From: Lacihabitans sp. CCS-44 | GTDB taxonomy: Bacteria; Bacteroidota; Bacteroidia; Cytophagales; Spirosomataceae | DNA: 64,000 nt | NCBI RefSeq assembly: GCF_024343735.1 | Contig: NZ_RJUE01000063.1 | Span: forward strand, 1 to 64,000 | Direction: 5' to 3' | Part shown: piece after piece, positions 8,819-17,512 of the stretch | How the letters are laid out: each line of letters starts with the position of its first letter | Position numbering within the stretch: the stretch's first letter is position 1 | The notes under the pieces: generated by a model | What the model saw: the letters and a program-made list of their open reading frames with translations, nothing else | Databases searched by the model: none | Told to the model about the DNA's origin: nothing | Program-made: the position numbers and the translations under genes

Positions 8819-9367
8819 ATGAGCGAAGAAGCCAGTACGATTAAATCCACCATTCAAGCTTTTGGAAAAAAGCTGTTTGGGTTTATTCGTGGAAAGGTCC
8901 GTTCAAATGAAGACGCCGAGGACATTCTACAGGACGTTTGGTATCAACTTTCGAGTTTTGGAAATTTAGAAGACATTGAAAACGTGAGTGCCTGGCTTTA
9001 TCAAGTGGCTAGAAATAAAGTAACAGACAAGTATAGAAAGAAAACTACAGACTCACTCGAAGATTATGCTTTTGAAGATTCTGATGGTGATTTGATGTTT
9101 AAAGAAATACTGCTTTTAGACGATAGCAACAACCCCGATTTGGCTCTATTTAAAGAGACTTTTTGGGGTGAACTCGAAAGAGCTTTACAAGAACTTCCTG
9201 AAAATCAGCGGGAAGTTTTTGTATTAAACGAAATGGAAGATTTAACTTTACAGCAAATATCAGACCTCAAAGGCGAAAATCTGAAAACGATTATTAGTCG
9301 AAAAGGTTACGCTGTAAAACACCTGAGAAATAGATTGAATTATTTATACGAAGAATTAAATTATTAA
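8819..9367 (+). CDS. ECF-type RNA polymerase sigma factor
   Basis: 182 residues with the two sigma-70 regions of group 4 factors. Region 2 is about 15-80 (NEDAEDILQDVWYQL, then SAWLYQVARNKVTDKYRKK for -10 recognition). Region 4 is about 120-175, a helix-turn-helix containing LPENQREVFVLNEMEDLTLQQISDLKG and a recognition helix around KTIISRKGYAVKHL. Region 3 is absent, as expected. It would direct RNA polymerase to a small stress regulon. The 100-residue membrane protein follows after 4 nt and is almost certainly co-transcribed. A matching promoter motif lies in front of this gene and in front of the downstream Hsp20 operon. Confidence 0.93.
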   Translation: MSEEASTIKSTIQAFGKKLFGFIRGKVRSNEDAEDILQDVWYQLSSFGNLEDIENVSAWLYQVARNKVTDKYRKKTTDSLEDYAFEDSDGDLMFKEILLLDDSNNPDLALFKETFWGELERALQELPENQREVFVLNEMEDLTLQQISDLKGENLKTIISRKGYAVKHLRNRLNYLYEELNY

Positions 9368-9371
9368 AACA

Positions 9372-9674
9372 ATGAAAAAGGGGCTTTTCTTTATTCCAGT
9401 GGTCATAGCAGGTTTTTTGGCTTTTGGTTGGGTAATTATGCAGCTTTGGAACTGGCTTATTCCAGATATTTTTCATTGGTCAAAAATCACTTATTTACAA
9501 GCTATGGGACTTTTTGTTTTGAGTAGGATTTTGTTTGGTGGTTTTAATTTTAAAAGGTCAGAATACCGAAAACCCCCGTTTGGAAAATCAAAATTCAAGG
9601 AAAAATTCATGAACATGAGTGATGAAGAAAAGCAAGCTTTTAAGGAACAATGGAAGGAAAGGTGCGGGAAATGA
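9372..9674 (+). CDS. Small two-helix membrane protein coupled to the sigma gene
   Basis: 100 residues, no family recognised. Two membrane helices (about 5-28 and 42-58) are followed by a charged tail of about 40 residues (KFKEKFMNMSDEEKQAFKEQ near 73-92), predicted cytoplasmic if the N-terminus is inside. It starts 4 nt after the sigma gene. A membrane partner of an ECF factor in this position is often its anti-sigma factor, but no zinc-binding or known anti-sigma motif is seen, so that role is only a hypothesis. A terminator follows. Confidence 0.8.
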   Translation: MKKGLFFIPVVIAGFLAFGWVIMQLWNWLIPDIFHWSKITYLQAMGLFVLSRILFGGFNFKRSEYRKPPFGKSKFKEKFMNMSDEEKQAFKEQWKERCGK

Positions 9675-9699
9675 TAAGTATTAGATTTTGATTTTTTTA

Positions 9700-9730
9700 A
9701 AAGTCTTTCATGAGTGAAAGACTTTTTTTT
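9700..9730 (+). terminator. Terminator after sigma/membrane protein pair
   Basis: Stem aagtctttca / tgaaagactt (9701-9710, 9715-9724) with 4-nt loop, ending in a run of T. Confidence 0.87.
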
Positions 9731-9790
9731 GTTTATAACATATTCATTTATAGATATTTGTGGTTTATTTCAAAAATAAATAGAAAACTT

Positions 9791-9820
9791 TAAAGTAAAA
9801 TCTCCACTTACTCGTCTTCA
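9791..9820 (+). promoter_or_regulatory. Putative ECF-sigma promoter (copy 2) before the Hsp20 operon
   Basis: TAAAGTAAAA (9791-9800), 12 nt, CGTCTTCA (9813-9820): both blocks and the spacing are identical to copy 1 at 8766-8795, while the 12-nt spacers differ. It sits 23 nt before the ATG of the next gene. It follows a terminator, so the second operon needs its own promoter. Confidence 0.6.
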
Positions 9821-9843
9821 CTTATATAAACAATAAATTAAAA

Positions 9844-10080
9844 ATGTTAAAGTCAATTTTGTTTGGAGTATTTATGGGAGCTACCTTATTTTTTGCTCCG
9901 TTTGTTATGCTGTTCTTTTTAGTCTTCTTTCTTCTTATGGGCATAGGTTTTAGAAGAAGAATGCGATATGCCCAAGCCCAATATCGCACCGTTCGCAATG
10001 ATGTTTATGCTATGTCTGGATTTGAAAATGTTGTTTTCAAAAACAGAAATCAAAATAGCCAAATCATCAACATTGATTAA
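9844..10080 (+). CDS. Small membrane protein, sigma-linked
   Basis: 78 residues, no known family recognised. One long hydrophobic stretch (about 3-37), probably two tight helices, is followed by an arginine-rich turn (RRRMRY near 38-43) and a polar tail of about 35 residues. The positive charges after the helix suggest a cytoplasmic tail. It is first in the unit transcribed from the second ECF-like promoter and is followed after 18 nt by a 56-residue exported or membrane peptide and then Hsp20, suggesting an envelope-stress role (inference). Confidence 0.75.
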   Translation: MLKSILFGVFMGATLFFAPFVMLFFLVFFLLMGIGFRRRMRYAQAQYRTVRNDVYAMSGFENVVFKNRNQNSQIINID

Positions 10081-10098
10081 TTTTTAAATGTACAAATT

Positions 10099-10269
10099 AT
10101 GAAGAGAAGACCAAGATTTTTTGTAAGCATTATAGCAGCTATACTCACTTTCGGTGCATTGACAGCTCATTTTGGCTGGAGACACCACAATAAGCATTTC
10201 GGGGCTGATGCAAAGCATTGCAAGCAGGGACACGACAATCAAAAAAGTATTAACCAAAAAAACAATTAA
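10099..10269 (+). CDS. Small exported or anchored His-rich peptide
   Basis: 56 residues. Basic start MKRRPRFF, one hydrophobic helix (about 8-22), then a polar tail carrying six histidines and one cysteine (HFGWRHHNKHFGADAKHC). The tail would face the periplasm and could bind metal, but no family is recognised. It lies 18 nt after the previous gene and 4 nt before hsp20, so it fits one operon. The adjoining Hsp20 also begins with a His-rich segment. Confidence 0.7.
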   Translation: MKRRPRFFVSIIAAILTFGALTAHFGWRHHNKHFGADAKHCKQGHDNQKSINQKNN

Positions 10270-10273
10270 AAAT

Positions 10274-10669
10274 ATGTGTAGTGACAAAGCTCATTATCAT
10301 CATGCATTTCATAAAATGCAAAACTTTGGCGGAGGTTTCCGTCGCCCAAAATACAACGTTCCAATAAATATTTCAGAAAATGAAACTGATTATTTGGTAC
10401 AAGTTTATGCCACTGGATTTAGCAAAGAAAATATTTCTATAGCCGTAAAAGAGGATGTTTTACACATTACGGGTCTGCAAGAAATAGAAAACCCACCAAA
10501 ATTTATCCAGCAGGAATTTCCTGTAAAAACTTTTGAAAGATTGGTGGCGTTGAACAGGAAAGTGGGTGTTGAAAATATAACTGCTGTGTACGAAGACGGC
10601 ATTCTGTCGGTCATATTACCAAAATCAAAAGAAGCTCTTCAAAAGGAAATGAATATTGAAGTAAAGTAA
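10274..10669 (+). CDS. Small heat shock protein, Hsp20/alpha-crystallin family
   Basis: 131 residues from the ATG at 10274. This ATG lies 4 nt after the preceding stop; an upstream TTG in the same frame would overlap the previous gene and is rejected. The alpha-crystallin domain spans about 25-115: VPINISENETDYLVQVYATG, then the FPVKTFERLVALNRKV strand pair and the conserved GILSVILPK end. The N-terminal arm is short and His-rich (AHYHHAFHK). These proteins hold unfolding proteins without ATP. Last gene of the sigma-linked operon, closed by a strong terminator, so expression is probably stress-induced through the ECF factor. Confidence 0.92.
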   Translation: MCSDKAHYHHAFHKMQNFGGGFRRPKYNVPINISENETDYLVQVYATGFSKENISIAVKEDVLHITGLQEIENPPKFIQQEFPVKTFERLVALNRKVGVENITAVYEDGILSVILPKSKEALQKEMNIEVK

Positions 10670-10688
10670 TAGCTCATTAATTATACGA

Positions 10689-10718
10689 AAAGGCAGCTTC
10701 TTTGAGGCTGCCTTTTTT
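10689..10718 (+). terminator. Terminator after hsp20
   Basis: Stem aaaggcagc / gctgcctttt with a 9-nt loop and T-run; a good intrinsic terminator. Confidence 0.87.
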
Positions 10719-10762
10719 GATGAAATTCAGTAGGTTTATTACTGTTCAAAACAGACATTGAC

Positions 10763-11392
10763 TTATTCCAGCCTGTATATTTCCATAATCTCTGAAAGAA
10801 TCTTCGGGAAATCGATTTTTAGGTCTATCAATTTGCCCGAATGAATATCAAAAACCCACCCGTGAACAGTAATGCCTCTCTCTTTGTGAGCTTCTTGCAC
10901 GGCAGCGAGCTTTATGACATTGATGCATTGCTCTTGAACATTTAATTCAACCAATTTATCGTATCGGGCCGATTCGTCAGCTATTGCGTTGAGAACATCT
11001 TTATGAGTTCTATACACATCTCTGATATTTCTCAGCCACGGATTCAGAATGCCCATATCTATGGGTTGCATGGCGGCCTTTACACCACCGCAAGCATAAT
11101 GCCCACACACGATGATATGTTTAACTTTCAAGTGCTTCACTGCGTAATTGATTACACTCATCACGTTCAGGTCGATGCTGACCACCATATTAGCGATGTT
11201 TCTATGAATAAACACTTCGCCTGGCTGCACGCCCATCAAATCTTCGGCAGTTACTCGGCTATCTGAGCAGCCAATATACAGAAAGTCAGGGCTTTGTCCT
11301 TTTACTAAGTTTTTGAAATAATCTGGATTTTTCTCTAGTTTATCCGCTACCCAAGTTTCGTTATTTTTGAAAATTTGCTCGAATTTGTCCAT
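10763..11392 (-). CDS. can: Beta-class carbonic anhydrase
   Basis: 209 residues, close in length and spacing to E. coli Can. Zinc ligands are C42, H98 and C101, with the D44-R46 dyad in CSDSR and the loop HRNIANMV near 63-70; CGHYACGGVKAA is at 96-107. It hydrates CO2 to bicarbonate in the cytoplasm, supplying carboxylases. All catalytic residues are present. It is transcribed alone; the GMC oxidoreductase follows upstream on the same strand after 72 bp. Confidence 0.95.
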   Translation of the reverse strand: MDKFEQIFKNNETWVADKLEKNPDYFKNLVKGQSPDFLYIGCSDSRVTAEDLMGVQPGEVFIHRNIANMVVSIDLNVMSVINYAVKHLKVKHIIVCGHYACGGVKAAMQPIDMGILNPWLRNIRDVYRTHKDVLNAIADESARYDKLVELNVQEQCINVIKLAAVQEAHKERGITVHGWVFDIHSGKLIDLKIDFPKILSEIMEIYRLE

Positions 11393-11464
11393 GAAATTTT
11401 AAGGAAATGAGTTTTTTTGTTTTTATAAAATGTCTTGTGAAATTAATGTTTTGTTATGGAAACG

Positions 11465-13069
11465 TTATTTATTGTCACTCAAAATCATGTTTGCGGCCTT
11501 TTCAGCAATCATGTAAACAGGGGCATTGGTATTGCCCGAAACCAAAGTCGGCATGATGGAAGCATCCACCACTCGGAGGTTTTCAATGCCATGAACTTTC
11601 AGCGAACTATCTACCACCGCCATTTCGTCATTTCCCATTTTACAAGTACCAACGGGGTGATAAACGGTCTCGACTTGTTTCTGAATATGATCCCAAATGG
11701 CCTCATCCGTCTTACCCAATGGCGGTGTTATTAGCTTGTCAATATGCTTTGAAAATGCATTAGCCGCTAGTACTTCCAAAGCTTTTTTTCCACCTTCAAT
11801 CAATACTTTTCGGTCGACTTCATGTTCCAAAAAATTGGGCTGAATTAAAGGTGAATCCTTGGCATTTTTACTTCTTAAAGCTACAAATCCTCTACTTTTT
11901 GGTCGTAAGAGGGTTGGAAGGATACTTATTCCGTCAATGGTTGGGAAGGTTTTGATGTCATACACATCACAAGAATAATCGTCGCCAAGATGCAGTGAAG
12001 CAAAATGAAACTGATAATCAACACGTTCTGGACTCAAAGAAGTGCTTCCAAATGCAATGGCTTCTAATGGGCCAATAGTAAAAATACCTTTTTTGAAAAG
12101 TAAATATTGCACCAAATCTTTGAGTTGATTCAGGGGTTTTAAGTGATGGTTTTGGCCTTCCTGGGTGGTTGTAAGTGCACTAATGGCATAGAACAAATGG
12201 TCTTGCAAGTTTTTCCCAACGCCCGGAAGATGCTTTTTGCATTCAATTCCATGGGTTTTCAGCTCATCTTTATCACCAATGCCCGAAAGCATCAATATTT
12301 GTGGAGAAATAAAGGAGCCAGTAGAAAGAATTACCTCTTTGGAAGCTTTGTAAATACCAGTTGATTTGTTGGTTACTTCTACTCCGACGGCTTTGTCTTT
12401 TTCTATCAAAACTCGCTCTATGCATGTATTGGTCAGAATAGTAAGGTTTTTTCGGTGTTTGATGGGATTCAAAAAAGCATCAACAGCACTGTGTCTTTTG
12501 CTGTTTTTGATATTGAATTGAAACCGGCCCGTTCCTTCTTGTTGCTCGCCGTTATAATCTTTATTATCAGAAAAACCACTTTCTATACAAGATTCAATGA
12601 AAGCTTGGGAAAAAGGAGTTTTGAAATTCTTGGAAAATTCTACATTCAACTCACCTTCATTTCCATGAAAATCATTCTGAATATCTTGGTTGTTTTCTGA
12701 TTTTTTAAAAAATGGCAAAATGTCATCATAAGCCCATCCATTGTTGCCTAGTTTAGCCCAATCGTTGTAGTCTTCTTTATTCCCTCTCACATAAGCCATG
12801 GCATTGGTGGAGCTACAGCCACCCATAACTTTTCCTCGAGGCAAGTAAATTCTTCGATTCAAAATATGCTCTTGTGGCTCGGTGTAATAGCCCCAATCGA
12901 CTTCAGTTCTATGCAGTTTGGCATATCCTGCGGGTATATGAATCTCCATTTTGGAGTCTTTCCCGCCAGCTTCTATAAGCAAAACCGAGTTTTCAGGATT
13001 TTCCGACAAGCGATTGGCCAAAACACAACCAGCACTGCCAGCTCCAACTATGATATAATCAAAAGTCAT
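11465..13069 (-). CDS. GMC-family oxidoreductase, choline dehydrogenase-like
   Basis: 534 residues. The FAD-binding GxGxxG motif opens the protein (IIVGAGSAGCVLA), followed by LLIEAG, the GMC signature PRGKVMGGCSSTNAMAYVRG near 78-97, and the C-terminal block with the active-site histidine in YHPVGTCKMG and the second FAD motif VVDASIMPTLVSGNTNAP. It is closest in type to BetA-like dehydrogenases that oxidise choline or other primary alcohols. The phospholipase C nearby would release phosphocholine, so choline use is possible, but no choline phosphatase or BetB is adjacent. No signal peptide; cytoplasmic or membrane-associated. Confidence 0.9.
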   Translation of the reverse strand: MTFDYIIVGAGSAGCVLANRLSENPENSVLLIEAGGKDSKMEIHIPAGYAKLHRTEVDWGYYTEPQEHILNRRIYLPRGKVMGGCSSTNAMAYVRGNKEDYNDWAKLGNNGWAYDDILPFFKKSENNQDIQNDFHGNEGELNVEFSKNFKTPFSQAFIESCIESGFSDNKDYNGEQQEGTGRFQFNIKNSKRHSAVDAFLNPIKHRKNLTILTNTCIERVLIEKDKAVGVEVTNKSTGIYKASKEVILSTGSFISPQILMLSGIGDKDELKTHGIECKKHLPGVGKNLQDHLFYAISALTTTQEGQNHHLKPLNQLKDLVQYLLFKKGIFTIGPLEAIAFGSTSLSPERVDYQFHFASLHLGDDYSCDVYDIKTFPTIDGISILPTLLRPKSRGFVALRSKNAKDSPLIQPNFLEHEVDRKVLIEGGKKALEVLAANAFSKHIDKLITPPLGKTDEAIWDHIQKQVETVYHPVGTCKMGNDEMAVVDSSLKVHGIENLRVVDASIMPTLVSGNTNAPVYMIAEKAANMILSDNK

Positions 13070-13170
13070 TTATATAAGGGTTTCTGAAATAAATATAGGA
13101 GTTTTTGGGGAAATAGAAAGGGTTTAAGAGGTAATATTAAGTTTTTTGTAGCGAAAAAATTAAGATTTCA

Positions 13171-13971
13171 TCATCTCTGATAACAAATAGGATTCAAGGC
13201 TGTATCAATCACCTCTCCAACTTTCGCCCCTGGACACCAAACTTCCCAATCTTTCTTTTGATTGTCGTTCTCTGGGTCTTTCAAAACCATGTTTTTATCC
13301 ATATAAATTACCGTCATAACTTTCCTCATTTGGTCAGTTTGGTTGGCTCCAGCCCTATGAAAAACCCAACCCGAATGGAAACTCACCTCTCCTAAGTCAA
13401 AGGGTTCTATAACGTGTTCAAAATCAGTTACTCGTAGTTTTTGGGCAATCAATGTTTCACTGTCATCGCTTATGGCTAGTTCTCGGCCTTCTACTATGGC
13501 ATGGCTCCCCGCACTGAATTCCAGCGGACCCATTTCTAGCGGAATGACTTGCAGTGGTATCCAAGCCGTGATGGTCTTGTCGGTGGCCAATGGCCAATAG
13601 TACTGGTCTGCATGCCAAGGAGTTATACCGCCGCCGCCTTCTTTAAATAAAGCTTGGTCGTGATAAATTCTGGCTCCTTCTGCTTGCATGAGATTTGCAG
13701 CAATTTTGCCAAGTCTACTGCCTAAAACAAATTCTTTTATGCTCTCGTCTTCTCTCCAAAGATTAAAAATCTGTAAAAAAGCCTTACCATAAGTATCTCT
13801 CGAATCCAGTGGTTTGTCTTGATTGTTGAGTTCGTTTACTTTTTGGGTGATTTTTTCACCATAATAGGCCAAAGTTTCTGAATCGAATACATTTTTGAGT
13901 TTAATATATCTGTTTTTTTGATAGAAATCTATTTGTTCTTGACTAAGTTCGTAGGGTTGATCGATATTCAT
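13171..13971 (-). CDS. Phytanoyl-CoA dioxygenase (PhyH) family enzyme
   Basis: 266 residues. Fe(II)/2-oxoglutarate dioxygenase fold: facial triad H120-x-D122 in WHADQYYW and distal H205 in FHRAGANQT, with R216 in the position expected to bind 2-oxoglutarate. The PhyH family hydroxylates fatty-acyl-CoA or small polar molecules such as ectoine; the substrate is not shown here. On the same strand as the GMC oxidoreductase with a 101-bp gap, and divergent from phospholipase C across 189 bp. A common theme of osmolyte or lipid-head-group metabolism is possible but unproven. Confidence 0.88.
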   Translation of the reverse strand: MNIDQPYELSQEQIDFYQKNRYIKLKNVFDSETLAYYGEKITQKVNELNNQDKPLDSRDTYGKAFLQIFNLWREDESIKEFVLGSRLGKIAANLMQAEGARIYHDQALFKEGGGGITPWHADQYYWPLATDKTITAWIPLQVIPLEMGPLEFSAGSHAIVEGRELAISDDSETLIAQKLRVTDFEHVIEPFDLGEVSFHSGWVFHRAGANQTDQMRKVMTVIYMDKNMVLKDPENDNQKKDWEVWCPGAKVGEVIDTALNPICYQR

Positions 13972-14160
13972 TTTTTAGGCAATTTTAAAGTGCTGTTGGC
14001 GGAATTTTAAATTTACTTTGAAAACTTCTGCCACCTATTTTATAAATTTATGCAGTTTGAATTGTTTTTCTTTCAAAAACCTAACAATTTTTAAACATTG
14101 CAGGTTGTGGTAATACTTTTTTTGTTCCGATATTTCTGAAAAATTCAATCTAGATAACAA

Positions 14161-16656
14161 ATGGACTCTCGTAGAGATTTTATAAAAAAGGCTTCTATGC
14201 TTGCTGCAGGAATGGCTTTACCAACTTCTATTCTTAAAGCCATGGCCATCAATCCAGCCGAAGGAAGTACGTTTTGGGATGCCGAACATGTTGTGATTTT
14301 GATGCAAGAAAATCGGTCTTTCGATCACAGTTTTGGTACGCTGAAAGGTGTGAGAGGTTTCAATGACCCTCGTGCGATTAGACTTCCCAACAACAATAAG
14401 GTATTTTTACAAACCAACCCAAAGGGAGAGACATTTGCACCTTTTCGTTTGGATTTGAAAGAAACCAATGCTACTTGGATGAGTTCTTTGCCACATTCTT
14501 GGGAGAATCAAGTAGATGCCCGGAACGATGGAAAATATGATCAATGGTTGCAAGCCAAACCCTCTGGCCATGAAGAATACAAAGAAATGCCGCTGACATT
14601 GGGTTATTATGACCGACAAGATATTCCGTTTTATTATGCTTTGGCCGATGCTTTTACGGTTTGCGATCAGAATTTTTGTTCTTCTTTAACAGGTACAACG
14701 CCCAATAGATTATACATGTGGTCGGGCACAATTAGAGAAAAAGCGAGCTTTGAATCGAAGGCTAATGTGAAAAACGAAGATGTGGATTATGGTCGTTGGG
14801 CGTATTGGAAGTCTTTTCCCGAACGGTTGGAGGAAGCTGGAATTTCTTGGAGGATATACCAAAACGAAATCAGTCTGAGGTCTGGATTAGAAGGGGAAAG
14901 CGATGCTTGGCTGGCCAACTTTACTGACAATTCCATTGAATGGTTTGACCAATATAAAGTGAAGTTTGCACCGGAGTATCATGCTTATTTACACAAAGTA
15001 AAGGATATAATTCCAGTGAAAATTGAAGAATTGAAGGTGAAAATCACTTCACTCTCTGGTCAGGAACTGGAAAAAGCAAAACGAGAATTGGCAAATCTTC
15101 AGTCTTTTTTAGAGATTCTGAAAGTGGATATTGTAGAATACACACCTGAGAATTTTGAAAAACTGAGTGCTTTTCAGAGAAATCTGCATAAAAAAGCCTT
15201 TACAAATAATAGAGCTGACGCAGATTACAGAGAACTTATAACGGTAGAATATAATGATAACGGTACTAAAAGGAGCTTGGAAGTACCTAAGGGCGATGTT
15301 TTGTATCAATTCAGAAAAGATGTAAGCGAAGATAAATTGCCGGCGGTTTCGTGGTTAGTAGCACCCGAGAATTTTTCAGATCATCCTGGAGCACCTTGGT
15401 ATGGAGCTTGGTATGTGTCCGAGGTGATGGAGATTTTGACCAAAAATCCTGAGATTTGGAAGAAAACGATTTTCATTTTGGCCTATGACGAAAACGATGG
15501 GTATTTTGATCATATTCCCCCTTTTGTGCCGCCGCATCATTTAAAACCCAATAAAGGCAAGGTTTCGTCTGGAATAGATACTTCAGTGGAGCATGTAAAT
15601 ATTGAACACGAGAAACAACGAAGATATAAAAATCCAGAAAAAGATGCCCGTGAGAGTCCGATTGGTTTGGGATTCAGGGTTCCTTTGGTCATTGCTTCGC
15701 CTTGGAGTAGGGGTGGACAGGTTTGTTCTGAAATTTTTGACCATACCTCTATGATACAGTTTTTGGAAAAATTTGTTTCTAAGAAATTCAATAAGAATGT
15801 AAAAGAAGAAAATATAAGCGACTGGAGAAGAACTGTTTGTGGAGATTTAACTTCGGTTTTTAAGCCTTATAATGGTGAGAAAATAGATACTTTGGAGTTT
15901 GTGAAAAAAGAGCTGTTTATTGAAACCATACATGCGGCTAAGTTTAAAAAATTGCCCAATAACTATAAAGCTCTGACAGCAGAGGAGGTGATTGAAGCCA
16001 ATAAGTCCCCTGAAAAATCGGCTTGGATGCCAAAACAGGAAAAGGGAATAAAGCGAGCATGTGCCTTGCCTTACGAACTTTATGTGGAGGGCAAAGAAAG
16101 AGACGATAGGTTTGAGATTACTTTCAAAGTAGGCAAACAGATGTTTGGTGAGGAAGCTGTTGGTTGTCCATTTGTGGTGTATTACAGAGAAAATGGCGAA
16201 ATGAAAACTCGCAATTATGCATTGAAGGCTGGCGACACCATAACAGATACTTGGATGCTAGACAGCGAAAAGTTTAAGTTTGAAGTCTATGGCCCGAACG
16301 GTTTTTATAGGGCTTTTAAAGTCAATGTAGAAACCAATAGCTTCGATGCTAAACTTTGGTATCAAGAAGGGAAGGATAGGAAGTTTAATGGAAATATTGA
16401 CTTGCAAATCAAAAACATCAGTGGGAAAACCATTCAGGTAGAAGTGGTTGACTTGGCCTATAAAACTGGAATAAAGATGATCACGCTTTCTAAAAACGAA
16501 TACAAAAAGGTATCTCTGGATTTGACCAATAGCCATTCTTGGTATGATTTTTTGATCAGAAGCAAGGGCAGTAAAGAGGCAGGTTGGCATTATGCCGGCC
16601 ATGTAGAAACTGGAAAAGAGAGCTTTACCGATCCACAAATGGGTGGAATCGTATAA
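14161..16656 (+). CDS. Tat-exported phospholipase C, phosphocholine-specific type
   Basis: 831 residues. A Tat signal begins SRRDFIKKASMLAAG. The phosphoesterase domain (about 40-540) starts with the metal site VVILMQENRSFDHSFG and includes ENFSDHPGAPWYGAWY, YDENDGYFDHIPPF and VIASPWSRGGQV, the set found in non-hemolytic or hemolytic PlcN/PlcH and acid phosphatase A. Two copies of the bacterial phospholipase C C-terminal domain follow (about 630-720 and 740-825). These enzymes cleave phosphatidylcholine or sphingomyelin to phosphocholine outside the cytoplasm. The long insert around 285-345 is helical and charged. Phosphate limitation often induces such genes, but no pho box was identified. 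Confidence 0.93.
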   Translation: MDSRRDFIKKASMLAAGMALPTSILKAMAINPAEGSTFWDAEHVVILMQENRSFDHSFGTLKGVRGFNDPRAIRLPNNNKVFLQTNPKGETFAPFRLDLKETNATWMSSLPHSWENQVDARNDGKYDQWLQAKPSGHEEYKEMPLTLGYYDRQDIPFYYALADAFTVCDQNFCSSLTGTTPNRLYMWSGTIREKASFESKANVKNEDVDYGRWAYWKSFPERLEEAGISWRIYQNEISLRSGLEGESDAWLANFTDNSIEWFDQYKVKFAPEYHAYLHKVKDIIPVKIEELKVKITSLSGQELEKAKRELANLQSFLEILKVDIVEYTPENFEKLSAFQRNLHKKAFTNNRADADYRELITVEYNDNGTKRSLEVPKGDVLYQFRKDVSEDKLPAVSWLVAPENFSDHPGAPWYGAWYVSEVMEILTKNPEIWKKTIFILAYDENDGYFDHIPPFVPPHHLKPNKGKVSSGIDTSVEHVNIEHEKQRRYKNPEKDARESPIGLGFRVPLVIASPWSRGGQVCSEIFDHTSMIQFLEKFVSKKFNKNVKEENISDWRRTVCGDLTSVFKPYNGEKIDTLEFVKKELFIETIHAAKFKKLPNNYKALTAEEVIEANKSPEKSAWMPKQEKGIKRACALPYELYVEGKERDDRFEITFKVGKQMFGEEAVGCPFVVYYRENGEMKTRNYALKAGDTITDTWMLDSEKFKFEVYGPNGFYRAFKVNVETNSFDAKLWYQEGKDRKFNGNIDLQIKNISGKTIQVEVVDLAYKTGIKMITLSKNEYKKVSLDLTNSHSWYDFLIRSKGSKEAGWHYAGHVETGKESFTDPQMGGIV

Positions 16657-16720
16657 ATATTTATATTTTAGGTAGAAAGTTATAATCCGTTTTGCGTTTT
16701 TAAAGTTTAAAGAATAAAAC

Positions 16721-16746
16721 CTTTGCATCATAGCGGCTTTGCGGTA
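16721..16746 (-). repeat. Fragment of the cgcaaagacgcaaa repeat family
   Basis: The segment ends tagcggctttgcggta, nearly identical to 23971-23995; it fills the gap before the UPF0173 gene. Confidence 0.55.
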
Positions 16747-16760
16747 TAAAAATAAAGATT

Positions 16761-17441
16761 ATGAAAATTCAATATTTAGGTCACTCGTGTTTTATTGTAG
16801 AATTTGGCGGCAAACGCCTGATTTTTGATCCCTTTATTTCAGGAAATCCGATTGCCAGAAATGTGGCATTGGCTGAAATCCAAGTTGATTATGTTTTACT
16901 TACGCACGGGCATGGCGACCATGTGGCTGATGCTGAGGTTATTGCGAAACAATGTAATGCTTCCATAATTTCTAATTATGAAATAGCTGAATGGTATCAG
17001 AAAAAAGGATTAATTGCCCACGGAATGAACATTGGAGGTAAGTTTACCTTTGATTTTGGAACACTTAAACTTGTAACGGCCATTCATTCTAGCGTACTGC
17101 CTGATGGAACTTATGGAGGCAATCCATTCGGTTTTGTAATTTGGAACGATGAAAACTGTTTTTATCATGCTGGGGATACAGCACTGACATTGGATATGCA
17201 GTTGATTCCTAAAATTTGTCCTCCATTAGACTTTGCTATTCTGCCAGTCGGAGATTATTTCACGATGGGTTACGAGGATGCCATCATTGCGGCCGATTTT
17301 ATTGAATGTTCAAAGATATTCGGATGTCATTTTGATTCATTCCCACCTATTAAAATAGATCATCATGTGGCTAAAACTGCATTTGCTGAAGCAAATAAAG
17401 AGCTGATACTTTTGGGAGTGGGTGAGAAGATGGTGGTTTGA
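16761..17441 (+). CDS. UPF0173 metal-dependent hydrolase (metallo-beta-lactamase fold)
   Basis: 226 residues, full length for UPF0173. It begins MKIQYLGHSCFIVE, has the metal motif LTHGHGDHVAD near 47-57, later ligands in AIHSS and YHAGDTALT, and the closing GCHFDSFPPIKIDH. The fold binds two metal ions and hydrolyses an ester or phosphodiester bond; the physiological substrate of UPF0173 is unknown. No signal peptide. It is a single gene ending in a good terminator shared with the convergent protease gene. Confidence 0.92.
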   Translation: MKIQYLGHSCFIVEFGGKRLIFDPFISGNPIARNVALAEIQVDYVLLTHGHGDHVADAEVIAKQCNASIISNYEIAEWYQKKGLIAHGMNIGGKFTFDFGTLKLVTAIHSSVLPDGTYGGNPFGFVIWNDENCFYHAGDTALTLDMQLIPKICPPLDFAILPVGDYFTMGYEDAIIAADFIECSKIFGCHFDSFPPIKIDHHVAKTAFAEANKELILLGVGEKMVV

Positions 17442-17460
17442 AATTAATTTTCCCCGCAAA

Positions 17461-17486
17461 AAAGCCACCCCAATTGAGGTGGCTTT
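17461..17486. terminator. Bidirectional terminator between convergent genes
   Basis: Stem aaagccacc / ggtggcttt with an 8-nt loop, A-rich before and T-containing after; positioned between the stops of the UPF0173 and protease genes. Confidence 0.83.
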
Positions 17487-17512
17487 CGTTATAAAATATA
17501 CCAATTTCAAAA

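Noticed and set aside
10172-10669. Longer Hsp20 start (TTG)
   Set aside because: It would overlap the 56-residue gene for about 100 nt; the ATG at 10274 gives a normal-length Hsp20.
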